Shown here in pieces: positions 15,041 to 23,469 of a stretch of 30,744 nucleotides of DNA. The position numbers were made by a program, and so were the translations under genes. How positions within the stretch are numbered: the stretch's first letter is position 1; the number at the start of each line of letters is the position of its first letter. Location: assembly GCA_002310015.1 (NCBI GenBank), contig DBYQ01000071.1:1-30744 (forward strand). Direction: 5' to 3'. The notes beneath the pieces are model-generated. The model did no database searches, was not told the origin of the DNA, and worked only from the letters and a program-made list of their open reading frames with translations. This DNA comes from Bacteroidales bacterium UBA1182. Lineage in GTDB: Bacteria; Bacteroidota; Bacteroidia; Bacteroidales; Bacteroidaceae.

Positions 15041-16723
15041 CTACTTTCTCACATTAGGTATTTGCCATATTGAAACAGCCGCATTTGCCATCTCCTTCTG
15101 TAAATTGATAATTGATTGAGTCGTCCATTCTTCGTACTCGGATGCTATTCGCTTAGCATAATAATAATTGGAGGTAATATACACTTCCTTCTTAACTGAA
15201 AATCCAACATTTTGTAAATCTCTGTTAAGTTTACGTTCCAATAAACATGTATTACCTAATTTGAAAACGAATCTTTGAGCCTTGTCCTCATCAATATTCC
15301 ACTCCGTGCCCGGATCCTGAGGTAACACATGTTCAATAGACGCATTTTCATCACTAAATGATACTAATTGATGTGAACCTTTAAAATGCTCTATCTTTCC
15401 AAGAATATAACGTACCACCTTTGCGTTACGCGAACTATATGGAAATGATTTTTCTGAGAAAGCTCCTTTAAATTCTGCATCATTCACAATAATTGGAGTT
15501 AATATGGAATAATCCACCCTCCCTTCTGAACTAATCATAATTGACATATTATTAAATGGTATATCCTGATCATTAGGGTTACGATCTCCAATTACATTAT
15601 ATCGGAAGCAAATAACAATAACAGTTCTTAGTAAGTCTCTAAACTGATCATCATTCAAAGACATTTTTGCTGCCATCAATAATGAATATGGCTGTTTCAA
15701 ATTAAAGAGATTAAGAAGACTTACGTTTTCGCGAACAGTAGGATCTATCCACATTTCATCACTTGCATCAGTAAGAGCCATGTATATTTCACTGTATTTA
15801 ACCATTTCATCTACTAATCTGAAAACCTCAGTTGCAGTTTTAACGTTTTTTCTAATGGTTTTAAATACCTCGTTAGCCTTTATTCTCTTGTGTTGAGCAT
15901 TCCAATAATAGCGTAAAAACTCTGGGAGTTTTTCGGCTTTTATATTATCTGTCAACTTAGACCATTTTCTTTCAAGTGTATCTATATAGCTCTGATGAGA
16001 CATTTCTCTATCAACTACAGAAAATAAGTAGTTCTTTAATAAATCAGAAGATGATAATTGAACACCACGAGCATTTAAAGTTTCAAAAACTCGAAAAGCA
16101 TTCATTTCATCATTTACCTCAATTAATGTAAAAAACAAGCCATCTACGACCCTCTGAATAAATGCAGCATATCCTTGACCATCAAACGATGAAGCATTCA
16201 ATTTTTGCTCATAAAACTCAAAACAACGTTTCATCAGTTTTTCAGTATTTTTCAGATTTCTCGCAGATAACACATCCAGTTTTACAATATAATCTCTGAA
16301 ATATGGTTCATTATTTCTATTTAATTCCAGAAGACTATCATATTCAAGTGTTACAGGATTCTCATTTCCAATGTATGTTTTTTTAAGAGTGTCTATTCGA
16401 CGCATATTGTCCTCCACCTCTTGGCCTTGATTTATTAACTTCTGAATATTCTTGATTGCTGCAAGAATTAAGAGTATGATTGTCGTGAACCTTTGTTGTC
16501 CATCTATAACATAATAGTTTTTTTCATCCGATGTTTGAAGAACCAGGTAGCCCATATAATGATCGTCGTTCTCTTCAATCATAGTTTCAATGTCCTGCCA
16601 AAGATCATCCCACTGCTCACTATCCCATGAATAATCGCGTTGAAACTTTGGAACAAAAAATCTACGATTATTACTAATAATGGATCCAAAACTACCAGTA
16701 CTTGTATTCTGAATTCCCTTCAT
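15041..16723 (-). CDS. GmrSD-type DUF262/DUF1524 nuclease
   Basis: This 560-residue protein joins the two halves of the GmrSD family in one chain. The N-terminal DUF262 domain shows FVPKFQRDYSWD (23-34), QWDDLWQDIE and the VIDGQQRFTT nucleotide-binding/hydrolysis motif (72-81). The C-terminal DUF1524 domain carries the HNH-like SIEHVLPQDP (462-471) and LGNTCLLERKLNRDLQN (489-505). Characterised members are NTP-stimulated type IV restriction enzymes that cleave modified phage DNA; others belong to phosphorothioation or other defence systems. Modified-DNA restriction is therefore the leading inference. No modification genes are nearby. The gene starts 53 bases after the nucleotidyltransferase gene ends and is AT-rich. 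Confidence 0.88.
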   Translation of the reverse strand: MKGIQNTSTGSFGSIISNNRRFFVPKFQRDYSWDSEQWDDLWQDIETMIEENDDHYMGYLVLQTSDEKNYYVIDGQQRFTTIILLILAAIKNIQKLINQGQEVEDNMRRIDTLKKTYIGNENPVTLEYDSLLELNRNNEPYFRDYIVKLDVLSARNLKNTEKLMKRCFEFYEQKLNASSFDGQGYAAFIQRVVDGLFFTLIEVNDEMNAFRVFETLNARGVQLSSSDLLKNYLFSVVDREMSHQSYIDTLERKWSKLTDNIKAEKLPEFLRYYWNAQHKRIKANEVFKTIRKNVKTATEVFRLVDEMVKYSEIYMALTDASDEMWIDPTVRENVSLLNLFNLKQPYSLLMAAKMSLNDDQFRDLLRTVIVICFRYNVIGDRNPNDQDIPFNNMSIMISSEGRVDYSILTPIIVNDAEFKGAFSEKSFPYSSRNAKVVRYILGKIEHFKGSHQLVSFSDENASIEHVLPQDPGTEWNIDEDKAQRFVFKLGNTCLLERKLNRDLQNVGFSVKKEVYITSNYYYAKRIASEYEEWTTQSIINLQKEMANAAVSIWQIPNVRK

Positions 16724-16776
16724 ATCAAATTCTATTTATAATTACCAATACTATCTTAAGATCATCAAAAAAGATA

Positions 16777-17070
16777 TCATATATATTCTACTTCATTAAG
16801 AATGGATGCACCAATGTATGGGCTCAGACCGTTCTTTGTTACCACATCAATCTTGTCACGCTTAAAACTGTCCTGAAGCATCTGGCATGCATCAAGGAAG
16901 TTCTGGTATGTTTCCTTATCGGAAGCAAAATCCAGCAGAATATCTATATCACTGCCACGTGTGTTTTCTCCGCGAACAGTGGATCCAAAAAGCCCCAACT
17001 GAGTTACGCCAAAAGTGCTCAACGGTCCTTTCAATGACCTTAGTCTTCTTATTGCTGTTACTTTTCTCAT
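16777..17070 (-). CDS. MntA-like minimal nucleotidyltransferase
   Basis: This 97-residue protein has the MNT signature GSTVRGENTRGSDIDILLDF: GS at 29-30 and the Asp pair at 41 and 43, with a further Asp at 75 in DKIDVVTKN. Known members are antitoxins that AMPylate a HEPN-type toxin (HepT). No HEPN gene with an RxxxxH motif adjoins it; the two genes upstream, 23 bases and then 10 bases apart, encode small proteins of other kinds. It may be an orphan antitoxin or part of an unusual three-gene unit. Start chosen at the ATG before the first basic helix; length is normal for the family. Confidence 0.85.
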   Translation of the reverse strand: MRKVTAIRRLRSLKGPLSTFGVTQLGLFGSTVRGENTRGSDIDILLDFASDKETYQNFLDACQMLQDSFKRDKIDVVTKNGLSPYIGASILNEVEYI

Positions 17071-17093
17071 TGTATTCTATTCTGTTATTTATA

Positions 17094-17396
17094 CTACAGC
17101 CATTTGGCAAAACGCTTTCGGAACATCTCCTGATTGAGGCATCGGCCCTCTTCCAAACTCTGTTGTGCTTTGTTCAGAGAGTTCTTCATTCGCTCGGTAA
17201 GTATTATTCTGCCTCTTTCATCAGTTTTTATCTCTTCCTGAACAAGACCGCTGTGTGCAGCCTCAAGCATTTCAACCTGCTTTATGGCTTGCTCTCGCGT
17301 TGCACATGATGACGGGCGTCCCAAAGAACGCAATGATTCCTCTTGGGACTCTTTCATGCTCTGAGTTATTCTGTTCAGGAGATCTTGTTCATCCAT
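17094..17396 (-). CDS. small helical protein, antitoxin-like
   Basis: This 100-residue protein is unrecognised. It is charged and mostly helical. The C-terminal part, LTERMKNSLNKAQQSLEEGR then CLNQEMFRKRFAKWL, resembles the tails of small Bacteroidetes antitoxin-like proteins in which a short region folds around a toxin; this is by eye only. It lies between the 57-residue gene (10 bases upstream) and the MntA-like gene (23 bases downstream), all on the minus strand, so the three are probably one transcript that may continue from the rhamnose operon. Confidence 0.65.
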   Translation of the reverse strand: MDEQDLLNRITQSMKESQEESLRSLGRPSSCATREQAIKQVEMLEAAHSGLVQEEIKTDERGRIILTERMKNSLNKAQQSLEEGRCLNQEMFRKRFAKWL

Positions 17397-17406
17397 ACTT
17401 TAGATG

Positions 17407-17580
17407 TTACTTGTAAATAGGAGATAACTCACCGTCTTCCGTTATGATTCCGGCCGACATTAAGAATGCCTTAGCCGACGAAAACGTTCTGGAAGACTTT
17501 CTGGAAGCCTCTAAAATCTTCTGCTCACGAGTCTGTGCGGTTTCATTACCGCCGTTTTGTTCTTTCTTTTTCATAGTCAT
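17407..17580 (-). CDS. 57-residue small protein, antitoxin-like
   Basis: A short frame from the ATG at 17580 (a second ATG lies two codons later) to a TAA at 17407 encodes 57 residues. The N-terminus is lysine-rich and polar (KKKEQNGGNETAQTREQ); the rest is a helix ending in AKAFLMSAGIITEDGELSP, followed by IYK. Small Bacteroidetes proteins ending in a similar SAGI-x-T-x-DG-x-L-x-x-x-Y pattern often sit in toxin-antitoxin-like operons, as I recall. It starts only 6 bases after the rfbD stop and precedes the 100-residue gene by 10 bases, which supports a real, co-transcribed gene. Confidence 0.65.
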   Translation of the reverse strand: MTMKKKEQNGGNETAQTREQKILEASRKSSRTFSSAKAFLMSAGIITEDGELSPIYK

Positions 17581-17586
17581 TAAAGT

Positions 17587-18465
17587 TTAAATATGGTTTA
17601 GGTTTATTATGCATTTTTTCAGTGAATCCGTCCAGTACGGAACGGCAATCCCAAACGTCTGCTTAATCTTGGTCTTGTCCAGGACTGAGAACGCAGGCCT
17701 CTTAACGGGGCTGGGAAACTCGTCGCTGTGGCAGGGCTGGATGTTGCAGTCCGTGTGGCCGCTGTACTCTGCTATCATTTTGGTAAAGTCATACCAGGAG
17801 CAGACGCCCTCGTTGCTGTAATGGTAAATGCCCTCAACCGGCCTCTCAATTATCCAGACTATTGCCTGAGCCAGATCATAGGCATACGTAGGCGTGCCCA
17901 CCTGGTCAAACACCACCTTTAGTTCCGGACGTGTTGCAGTCAGGTTAAGCATAGTCTTTACAAAATTCTTACCAAACTCACTGTACAACCACGCAGTACG
18001 GATAATCACATACTTGCAGCCGGATGCCATTATATTCTGCTCTCCGTGGAGTTTGGTCAACCCGTAAACACCTGTAGGTGTGCCAACCATATCTTCTCTG
18101 CATGGAGTATTGTACGGTTCCTTGCCAAACACATAGTCAGTAGAGATATGTACCAGCAATCCGTCAACCTCTTTCATGACAATTGCCAGGTTCTGCGGGG
18201 CTTTGGCATTCAGAAGTTCGGCTAGTTCCTGATTGCTCTCTGCTCCGTCAACGTTTGTATAGGCAGCACAGTTTACAATTACCTTAACATCATTGTCACG
18301 TACAATCTTACGTATAGCCTCAAGATTGGTGATGTCAAGGATGGTGGTTTGGACGCCATCCTGCTCTACCACATCGGTAAAGATATATCTGTCCTTGGAA
18401 GGCTGAGATACTATGCGCATCTCATTGCCCAACTGTCCGTTTCCTCCTGTAACAAGTATTGTCAT
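17587..18465 (-). CDS. rfbD: dTDP-4-dehydrorhamnose reductase (set C)
   Basis: This 292-residue RfbD completes the intact rhamnose operon. It has GGNGQLG at the NAD(P) site, STDYVFGKEP, the Tyr-Lys segment YGLTKLHGEQ and the substrate-side FDQVGTPTYAYDLA. The start overlaps the rfbC stop by four bases (ATGA). Apart from a few residues shorter middle (ERPVEGIYHYS in place of a longer loop), it is nearly the same protein as the set A copy, while the DNA is GC-richer and more like the core genes at the right end of the window. I take this set as the resident one. Three small accessory genes follow it without a terminator. Confidence 0.95.
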   Translation of the reverse strand: MTILVTGGNGQLGNEMRIVSQPSKDRYIFTDVVEQDGVQTTILDITNLEAIRKIVRDNDVKVIVNCAAYTNVDGAESNQELAELLNAKAPQNLAIVMKEVDGLLVHISTDYVFGKEPYNTPCREDMVGTPTGVYGLTKLHGEQNIMASGCKYVIIRTAWLYSEFGKNFVKTMLNLTATRPELKVVFDQVGTPTYAYDLAQAIVWIIERPVEGIYHYSNEGVCSWYDFTKMIAEYSGHTDCNIQPCHSDEFPSPVKRPAFSVLDKTKIKQTFGIAVPYWTDSLKKCIINLNHI

Positions 18466-19031
18466 ATTACGAACGGGGGTTCAAAATCTTTAAGGAGCGG
18501 ATGTTTGGTATCCTTCTCACTCAGGATTGCCTTCTCTACGGGGATGCGCCAGTCTATGCCCAGCGATTCATCCAGAATGCTTATGCCGCCATCAACCTCG
18601 GGATGGTAGAACTCATCGCACTTGTACTGGAACACAGCCGTCTCGCTGAGAACTGCAAATCCGTGCGCAAAACCCTTGTCAATAAAGAACTGGCGCTTGT
18701 TCTCTTCACTCAGTTCCACTGCCACATGCTGACCGTAGGTGGGGCTGCCCTTGCGGATGTCTACTGCTACATCCAGCACTTTACCGCGTACGCAACGCAG
18801 TAGCTTGCTTTGGGTATATGGGGGGCGCTGGAAATGGAGGCCTCTCATTACTCCGTAGGTTGACATGCTTTCGTTATCCTGCACAAACGTCACGCTGTGA
18901 CCCAGCAACGGGGCTACCTGAGAGTCAAACTCTCTTTGTGAAAAACTTTCAAAGAAGTAACCGCGGGCATCTTTGAAGACTTTGGGTTCTATTATTAGGG
19001 CTCCCTTTAGAGGGGTTTCAAGAATATTCAT
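18462..19031 (-). CDS. rfbC: dTDP-4-dehydrorhamnose 3,5-epimerase (set C)
   Basis: A 189-residue RmlC-type epimerase with VMRGLHFQRPPYTQSKLLR (catalytic His), VDIRKGSPTYGQH, KGFAHGF and YKCDEFYHPEVDGG. The PRGFAHGF motif of the other two copies reads DKGFAHGF here, a small variation near the active-site turn. It lies between rfbA (24 bases upstream) and rfbD (four-base overlap). The product would act on the compound delivered by RfbB at 20183-21331. Sequence is closest to the set A copy. Confidence 0.95.
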   Translation of the reverse strand: MNILETPLKGALIIEPKVFKDARGYFFESFSQREFDSQVAPLLGHSVTFVQDNESMSTYGVMRGLHFQRPPYTQSKLLRCVRGKVLDVAVDIRKGSPTYGQHVAVELSEENKRQFFIDKGFAHGFAVLSETAVFQYKCDEFYHPEVDGGISILDESLGIDWRIPVEKAILSEKDTKHPLLKDFEPPFVI

Positions 19032-19055
19032 TCACATTCAATTGAAAATTGAAAA

Positions 19056-19931
19056 TTATTTCTCAATCAACTTTAGGAGATACTGACCATACTGGTTTTT
19101 GAGCATGGGCTTGGCAAGCTCACGCATCTTCTCGTCACTTATCCAGCCGCGGCTGTAAGCGATACCCTCTAAGCAGGCTATCTTGAGGCCGGTGCGTTTC
19201 TCAATCACCTCCACAAAGGTGCTGGCCTCGCTCAGGCTGTCATGGGTGCCGGTATCCAGCCAGGCAAATCCGCGGCTCAGGGTCTGAACCTTAAGTTCTC
19301 CGTCTTTCAAGAACTCTTGGTTCACAGTGGTAATCTCCAGCTCACCACGAGCGCTGGGTTTGATATGTGCAGCCACATCAACTACCTTGTTGGGATAGAA
19401 ATACAATCCTACCACAGCATAATTGCTCTTGGGCTGTGCAGGCTTCTCCTCAATGCTCAGGCAGTTGCCATCTGCATCAAACTCAGCCACACCGTAACGC
19501 TCAGGATCGCTCACCCAGTAGCCAAATACTGTTGCCTTAGCATTCTCCTCAGCCTCACGAACAGCATTCTTAAGCATCTGAGTAAACCCGTTGCCGTAGA
19601 ATATGTTATCGCCCAGTACCAGGCAGGCGCAATCATCACCAATAAATTCGCGGCCTATGATAAATGCCTGTGCCAGACCGTCCGGGCTTGGCTGCTCAGC
19701 ATACTCAAACTTTACACCGTAGTCACTGCCGTCACCCAGCAGGCGCTTGAATCCCGGCAGGTCATGCGGGGTGGAAATAATCAATATCTCACGTATCCCG
19801 GCCAGCATCAGGACGCTGATGGGATAATATATCATGGGTTTGTCAAAGATGGGAAGCATCTGCTTGCTCACGCCCTTGGTGATGGGATACAACCTGGTAC
19901 CGCTACCACCAGCTAATACTATACCTCTCAT
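19056..19931 (-). CDS. rfbA: glucose-1-phosphate thymidylyltransferase (set C)
   Basis: The 291-residue RfbA begins at the ATG of MRGIVLAGGSGTRLYP. A longer frame extends 21 codons upstream but has no family similarity there, so I reject it. The motifs KQMLPIFDKPM, LGDNIFYGNGF, EEKPAQPKSNYAV and AWLDTGTHDSLSEAST are intact. It is separated from rfbB by 250 bases that hold an rfbB terminator and a separate promoter, so rfbA-rfbC-rfbD may be transcribed independently of rfbB. The enzyme commits glucose-1-phosphate to dTDP-sugars and is usually feedback-inhibited by dTDP-rhamnose (family knowledge). Confidence 0.95.
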   Translation of the reverse strand: MRGIVLAGGSGTRLYPITKGVSKQMLPIFDKPMIYYPISVLMLAGIREILIISTPHDLPGFKRLLGDGSDYGVKFEYAEQPSPDGLAQAFIIGREFIGDDCACLVLGDNIFYGNGFTQMLKNAVREAEENAKATVFGYWVSDPERYGVAEFDADGNCLSIEEKPAQPKSNYAVVGLYFYPNKVVDVAAHIKPSARGELEITTVNQEFLKDGELKVQTLSRGFAWLDTGTHDSLSEASTFVEVIEKRTGLKIACLEGIAYSRGWISDEKMRELAKPMLKNQYGQYLLKLIEK

Positions 19932-20038
19932 GTTAAAAAGTTGGAAAAATTGAATGGCTTCGCCTTTGCCAGTCCCACTATAAATAACCGGCAATGCAAA
20001 AAAGTAGATGGTCTGCTATGCATTATATGCATACCGCG

Positions 20039-20069
20039 CAAAGGTACTATAAATACACCGCAAAACAAA
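20039..20069 (-). promoter_or_regulatory. promoter of rfbA-rfbC-rfbD (set C)
   Basis: On the minus strand TTTG (20069-20066) is followed after exactly 19 bases by TACCTTTG (20046-20039), a full match to the Bacteroidetes -33/-7 consensus. The expected start point leaves a leader of roughly 100 bases before rfbA. Confidence 0.75.
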
Positions 20070-20122
20070 GTTTTGTTAACAAATTCAAAACGTCAAAACA
20101 ACAAAAGTTTTCAACAAATCGT

Positions 20123-20157
20123 AAAAAAGCAATGAGGAGCCACAAGCCCCTCATTGC
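20123..20157 (-). terminator. rho-independent terminator after rfbB
   Basis: On the minus strand GCAATGAGG and CCTCATTGC form a 9-base perfect stem with an 11-base loop that can extend the pairing, followed by TTTTTT. It lies 26 bases beyond the rfbB stop. Confidence 0.85.
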
Positions 20158-20182
20158 ATAAATCTATGTAAACTTCTGAGTG

Positions 20183-21331
20183 TCAGCGGTTAGCGTACAT
20201 TTGCTCGTAGTATTTCTGATATTCGCCGCTGGTTACGTTGTCTACCCAGGCTTGGTTGTCCAGATACCACTTAACGGTCTTCTCAATACCCTCCTCAAAC
20301 TGGAGGCTTGGTTCCCATCCTAACTCACGCTGCAATTTGGTGGAGTCAATAGCATATCTGAGGTCATGACCGGCACGGTCAGTTACGTAAGTGATGAGGT
20401 CCATATCCTCACCTTCCTTACGACCCAACAGCCTGTCAACAGTATTGATCAGAACCTTGATTATGTCAATATTTTTCCACTCATTAAAACCACCGATATT
20501 GTAGGTCTCAGCCACCTTACCCTGATGGAATATGATATCTATTGCACGGGCATGATCAACTACATACAGCCAGTCACGTACATTCTCTCCCTTGCCATAT
20601 ACAGGCAGCGGCTTGCGATGACGGATATTATTGATAAACAGCGGAATCAGTTTCTCAGGGAACTGATAAGGACCGTAGTTGTTTGAACAGTTGGTCACAA
20701 TGGTAGGCATACCGTAAGTATCATGGAATGCACGCACAAAATGGTCAGAAGAAGCCTTAGAAGCACTGTATGGGCTGTGCGGCTGATACTTAAGGTCTTC
20801 TGTAAAGAATTTTGTACCATAAGCCAAATGATGCTCACCAGAAGAAGCTTTAGTTGTAAACGGAGGCTCCACGCCTTCAGGATTAGTCATCTCAAGAGCT
20901 CCATAAACCTCATCAGTAGAGATATGATAGAAACGCTTGCCCTCAAACTTCTCCGGCAGGCTCTCCCAGTACAGCTTGGCTGCCTGGAGCAAGCTCAGAG
21001 TACCCATTACGTTGGTCTGTGCAAAGGTGAAAGGATCCTTGATGCTGCGGTCCACATGGCTCTCTGCAGCCAGATGGATGATACCATCAACCTTCTCATC
21101 CTGCATCAGCTTAAAGACGCCTTCAAAGTCACAGATATCCATCTTAACAAACCTATAGTTAGGCTTATCCTCAATATCCTTAAGGTTATCCAGATTACCT
21201 GCATAAGTAAGCTTATCCAGATTGATAATCTTGTAGTTGGGATACTTGTTCACGAAAAGGCGCACCACATGGCTGCCAATAAAGCCGGCGCCGCCGGTTA
21301 TGATGATGGTCCTGTTAAACATCGCGTCCAT
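20183..21331 (-). CDS. rfbB: dTDP-glucose 4,6-dehydratase
   Basis: This 382-residue short-chain dehydrogenase makes dTDP-4-keto-6-deoxyglucose, and is the only copy of this step in the window. The NAD site is GGAGFIGSHV near residue 13, the Asp-Glu catalytic pair is in HISTDEVYGAL, and the Tyr-Lys motif is YSASKASSDHFVRAFHDTYG. NCSNNYGPYQFPEKLIPL and GENVRDWLYVVDHARA are typical of RmlB. An insert of about 20 residues after DEVYGAL (EPPFTTKASSGEHHLAYGTK region) is common in Bacteroidetes enzymes, as I recall. ATG at 21331 or the one three codons later could serve as start. It is followed by its own terminator. Confidence 0.96.
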   Translation of the reverse strand: MDAMFNRTIIITGGAGFIGSHVVRLFVNKYPNYKIINLDKLTYAGNLDNLKDIEDKPNYRFVKMDICDFEGVFKLMQDEKVDGIIHLAAESHVDRSIKDPFTFAQTNVMGTLSLLQAAKLYWESLPEKFEGKRFYHISTDEVYGALEMTNPEGVEPPFTTKASSGEHHLAYGTKFFTEDLKYQPHSPYSASKASSDHFVRAFHDTYGMPTIVTNCSNNYGPYQFPEKLIPLFINNIRHRKPLPVYGKGENVRDWLYVVDHARAIDIIFHQGKVAETYNIGGFNEWKNIDIIKVLINTVDRLLGRKEGEDMDLITYVTDRAGHDLRYAIDSTKLQRELGWEPSLQFEEGIEKTVKWYLDNQAWVDNVTSGEYQKYYEQMYANR

Positions 21332-21356
21332 TTATAACGTTATCTGAAAATCGGTG

Positions 21357-21364
21357 CAAAGATA
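21357..21364 (-). promoter_or_regulatory. -7 promoter element of rfbB
   Basis: Minus strand reads TATCTTTG, an exact TAnnTTTG match 25 bases before the rfbB start, in a 103-base divergent intergenic region. No clear TTTG at -33. For the divergent CotH-like gene, TTCCTTTG at 21419-21426 is a one-mismatch candidate that would leave almost no leader. Confidence 0.55.
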
Positions 21365-21434
21365 ATTAAAATACGCCACATAAAAATAAAAACTGATGGC
21401 TGTTTCGTAAATTTTATGTTCCTTTGCACCCGCT

Positions 21435-23447
21435 ATGAGAAGAAAAATCCAGACAATACTGAAAGGACTGTTAGGGGCCGCATTCATGGCTTGCACGGTC
21501 TTATCATGTGATAATGAGAAACCTGAGTTTGATGTACCGGACGTACCTGTCATTGACCCAATCCCTGTAGATGAAGAAATCTCTATAAATATTGCTTCAA
21601 ATCCGATATCAGCATTTGAATCCGGCGGTGAGGCAACGGTCATTCTGCGCACCACCCCGTGGGACATACTTCAGGCTGATACCAGCGCACTGCTTACGCT
21701 TACTGATACGCTTGGCGGCCAGATTGGGAATATAAGCTTACAGAGCAAAGAGCTCTTGCCCGACAGCACCTGGGCCATTAAGGTTAAGGTAACTGACGAC
21801 GCCGGGAGTTCCTTTATTGCTTTTGCGCTGGCATTAAAAGACACCACGTTACAAACATCGGCAGTAGAACTGAAAAAGGTGTTGTCTAATGAATTCAAGA
21901 TCAGATCAATAAAGGCCACTGACGCTTTACAGGCATTGGATTTCAGCAGTAGCACAAATCAATATACATATGACATGCCGCTTACTGTTATCAATGATTG
22001 CTCCGCCATAAAACTCAGGTTCTACTACGACGGTGACAAGATTACCGTAGGTGACAGCACAATACTGAAGAGTGTAACCCCATACATATTGGATTTAACC
22101 AAGCCTCTTAATATTACACTATGGAAATATGACCTGCGCAAAGACTATACTGTTGTTGCAAAGATGACGGGAACCGGACTGCCAATAGTAAGGATTACCG
22201 CAAGTGCACCATATAAGGAGAGCGTAGCAAGTATGAGGCGTGACACGTGGGTTCCTGACATCACAATGCGCATTGAGTTACCCGACGGCACAGTTGATTA
22301 TGAGGGAACCATAAGCCTAAAAGGACATGGCAATCAGACATGGAGTGACTTTGACAAGAAGCCTTTCGCAATAAAACTGGACAGTAAAGCCAAGATTCTG
22401 GGTATGCACAAACAGAAACGATGGATACTGCTGGCTAACGTTAAGGACCGCACTCTGCTGCGTAATGATATTTCATTCTGGATATCCAGACAGACAGAAA
22501 TGGCATATACCATAAACGGAGAATTTGTTGAACTTGTCTGGAACGGCCAGCACTTGGGCAACTACTATCTGTGTGAACAGGCCAGGATTGACAACAATAG
22601 GATAGACATACATGATCCCAACCTGGAGGATCCTGAAAAGGGAGGTATATTCATGAAAATAGATGCCTTCCTGGGCTACAGTGATCCCAAATGGGCTGAT
22701 AAGGAAACACCATTTGGATTCCGAAGTTCACGTTATAACCTGCCTTATGTGTTCAAGGATCCTGATGAAGATGCAAATGGCGATCCTCTGACCGAAAGTT
22801 CTCCTGTTTACAAGTACATGTACGATTATGTAACCAAAATGGAGACTGCCATCAGCAAAGCCAGTGCCACAAACCATGATTGGATGAACTACCTGGATCT
22901 GAGCAGCGCCGTTGACTATGCTCTTATCCAGGAGATTACAATGAACCATGACGCATACAACAATTGGCCCGGTCAAGGCGGTCCAAAGAGCCACAACCTG
23001 TATAAGGATTCATGCGGAGTGATATGTTTTGGCCCCATGTGGGACTACGATTATCACACCTACACTCTGTATAATGATTATGAATATAGTAACCAAAGTT
23101 GGAGTAGTGCAGAAAATCCACGTTTGAAGCAGTGGGAAATACTGAGTATGACAAATAAGAACGGCAAGTTCTATTACTCTGACTTGAGGAAGGATCCTCA
23201 ATTCAAAGCACTACTCCTGCAACGTTGGAATGAATACAAGGTAAAATGGGCAGACGGATTTAACGATTACGTTGACCAGATGGCTGAAAAGATCCGTGTA
23301 TCAGAATCCCTCAATAAAGCAATATGGGGATATCCCAGCAAGCAGAACGGAGACTGGAACCTCACATTTGACAAAGCTGTCCAGGCCATAAAAACCGCTT
23401 TTCAAAAGCGCATGGAATGGATAGACAATAATATAGGTAATCTCTGA
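21435..23447 (+). CDS. CotH kinase-like lipoprotein
   Basis: This 670-residue exported protein has a lipoprotein signal peptide (basic MRRK, hydrophobic stretch, lipobox TVLSC with Cys25). Residues 30-240 are beta-rich linker or Ig-like modules. The CotH domain occupies about 280-660: SLKGHGNQTW, RWILLANVKDRTLLRNDIS, GQHLGNYYLCEQ, the acidic EITMNHDAYNNWP and the metal-site-like PMWDYDYH (about 533-540) are all visible. CotH proteins are atypical protein kinases that phosphorylate secreted proteins; in Bacteroidetes many are surface lipoproteins of unknown target, so kinase activity here is inference. It diverges from rfbB and converges on the PEGA-domain gene; it seems to stand alone. Confidence 0.88.
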   Translation: MRRKIQTILKGLLGAAFMACTVLSCDNEKPEFDVPDVPVIDPIPVDEEISINIASNPISAFESGGEATVILRTTPWDILQADTSALLTLTDTLGGQIGNISLQSKELLPDSTWAIKVKVTDDAGSSFIAFALALKDTTLQTSAVELKKVLSNEFKIRSIKATDALQALDFSSSTNQYTYDMPLTVINDCSAIKLRFYYDGDKITVGDSTILKSVTPYILDLTKPLNITLWKYDLRKDYTVVAKMTGTGLPIVRITASAPYKESVASMRRDTWVPDITMRIELPDGTVDYEGTISLKGHGNQTWSDFDKKPFAIKLDSKAKILGMHKQKRWILLANVKDRTLLRNDISFWISRQTEMAYTINGEFVELVWNGQHLGNYYLCEQARIDNNRIDIHDPNLEDPEKGGIFMKIDAFLGYSDPKWADKETPFGFRSSRYNLPYVFKDPDEDANGDPLTESSPVYKYMYDYVTKMETAISKASATNHDWMNYLDLSSAVDYALIQEITMNHDAYNNWPGQGGPKSHNLYKDSCGVICFGPMWDYDYHTYTLYNDYEYSNQSWSSAENPRLKQWEILSMTNKNGKFYYSDLRKDPQFKALLLQRWNEYKVKWADGFNDYVDQMAEKIRVSESLNKAIWGYPSKQNGDWNLTFDKAVQAIKTAFQKRMEWIDNNIGNL

Positions 23448-23450
23448 TTT

Positions 23451-23462
23451 GCGGGATCCCGC
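23451..23462. other. palindrome between convergent genes
   Basis: GCGGGATCCCGC is a perfect 12-base palindrome in the 22 bases between the convergent CotH-like and PEGA-domain stops. It could weakly terminate either gene, but no T-tract follows. Confidence 0.4.
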
Positions 23463-23469
23463 CTTAGGA

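Noticed and set aside
16777..17396. Standard MntA-HepT toxin-antitoxin pair.
   Set aside because: The adjacent 100-residue protein shows no HEPN RxxxxH motif, so I did not call a HepT toxin.
19932..19994. 21-codon upstream extension of the set C RfbA.
   Set aside because: The family begins at the MRGIVLAGG residues; the extension has no similarity.
23451..23462. Strong terminator between the CotH-like and PEGA genes.
   Set aside because: The palindrome is only 12 bases and has no T-tract, so it is listed only as a palindrome.
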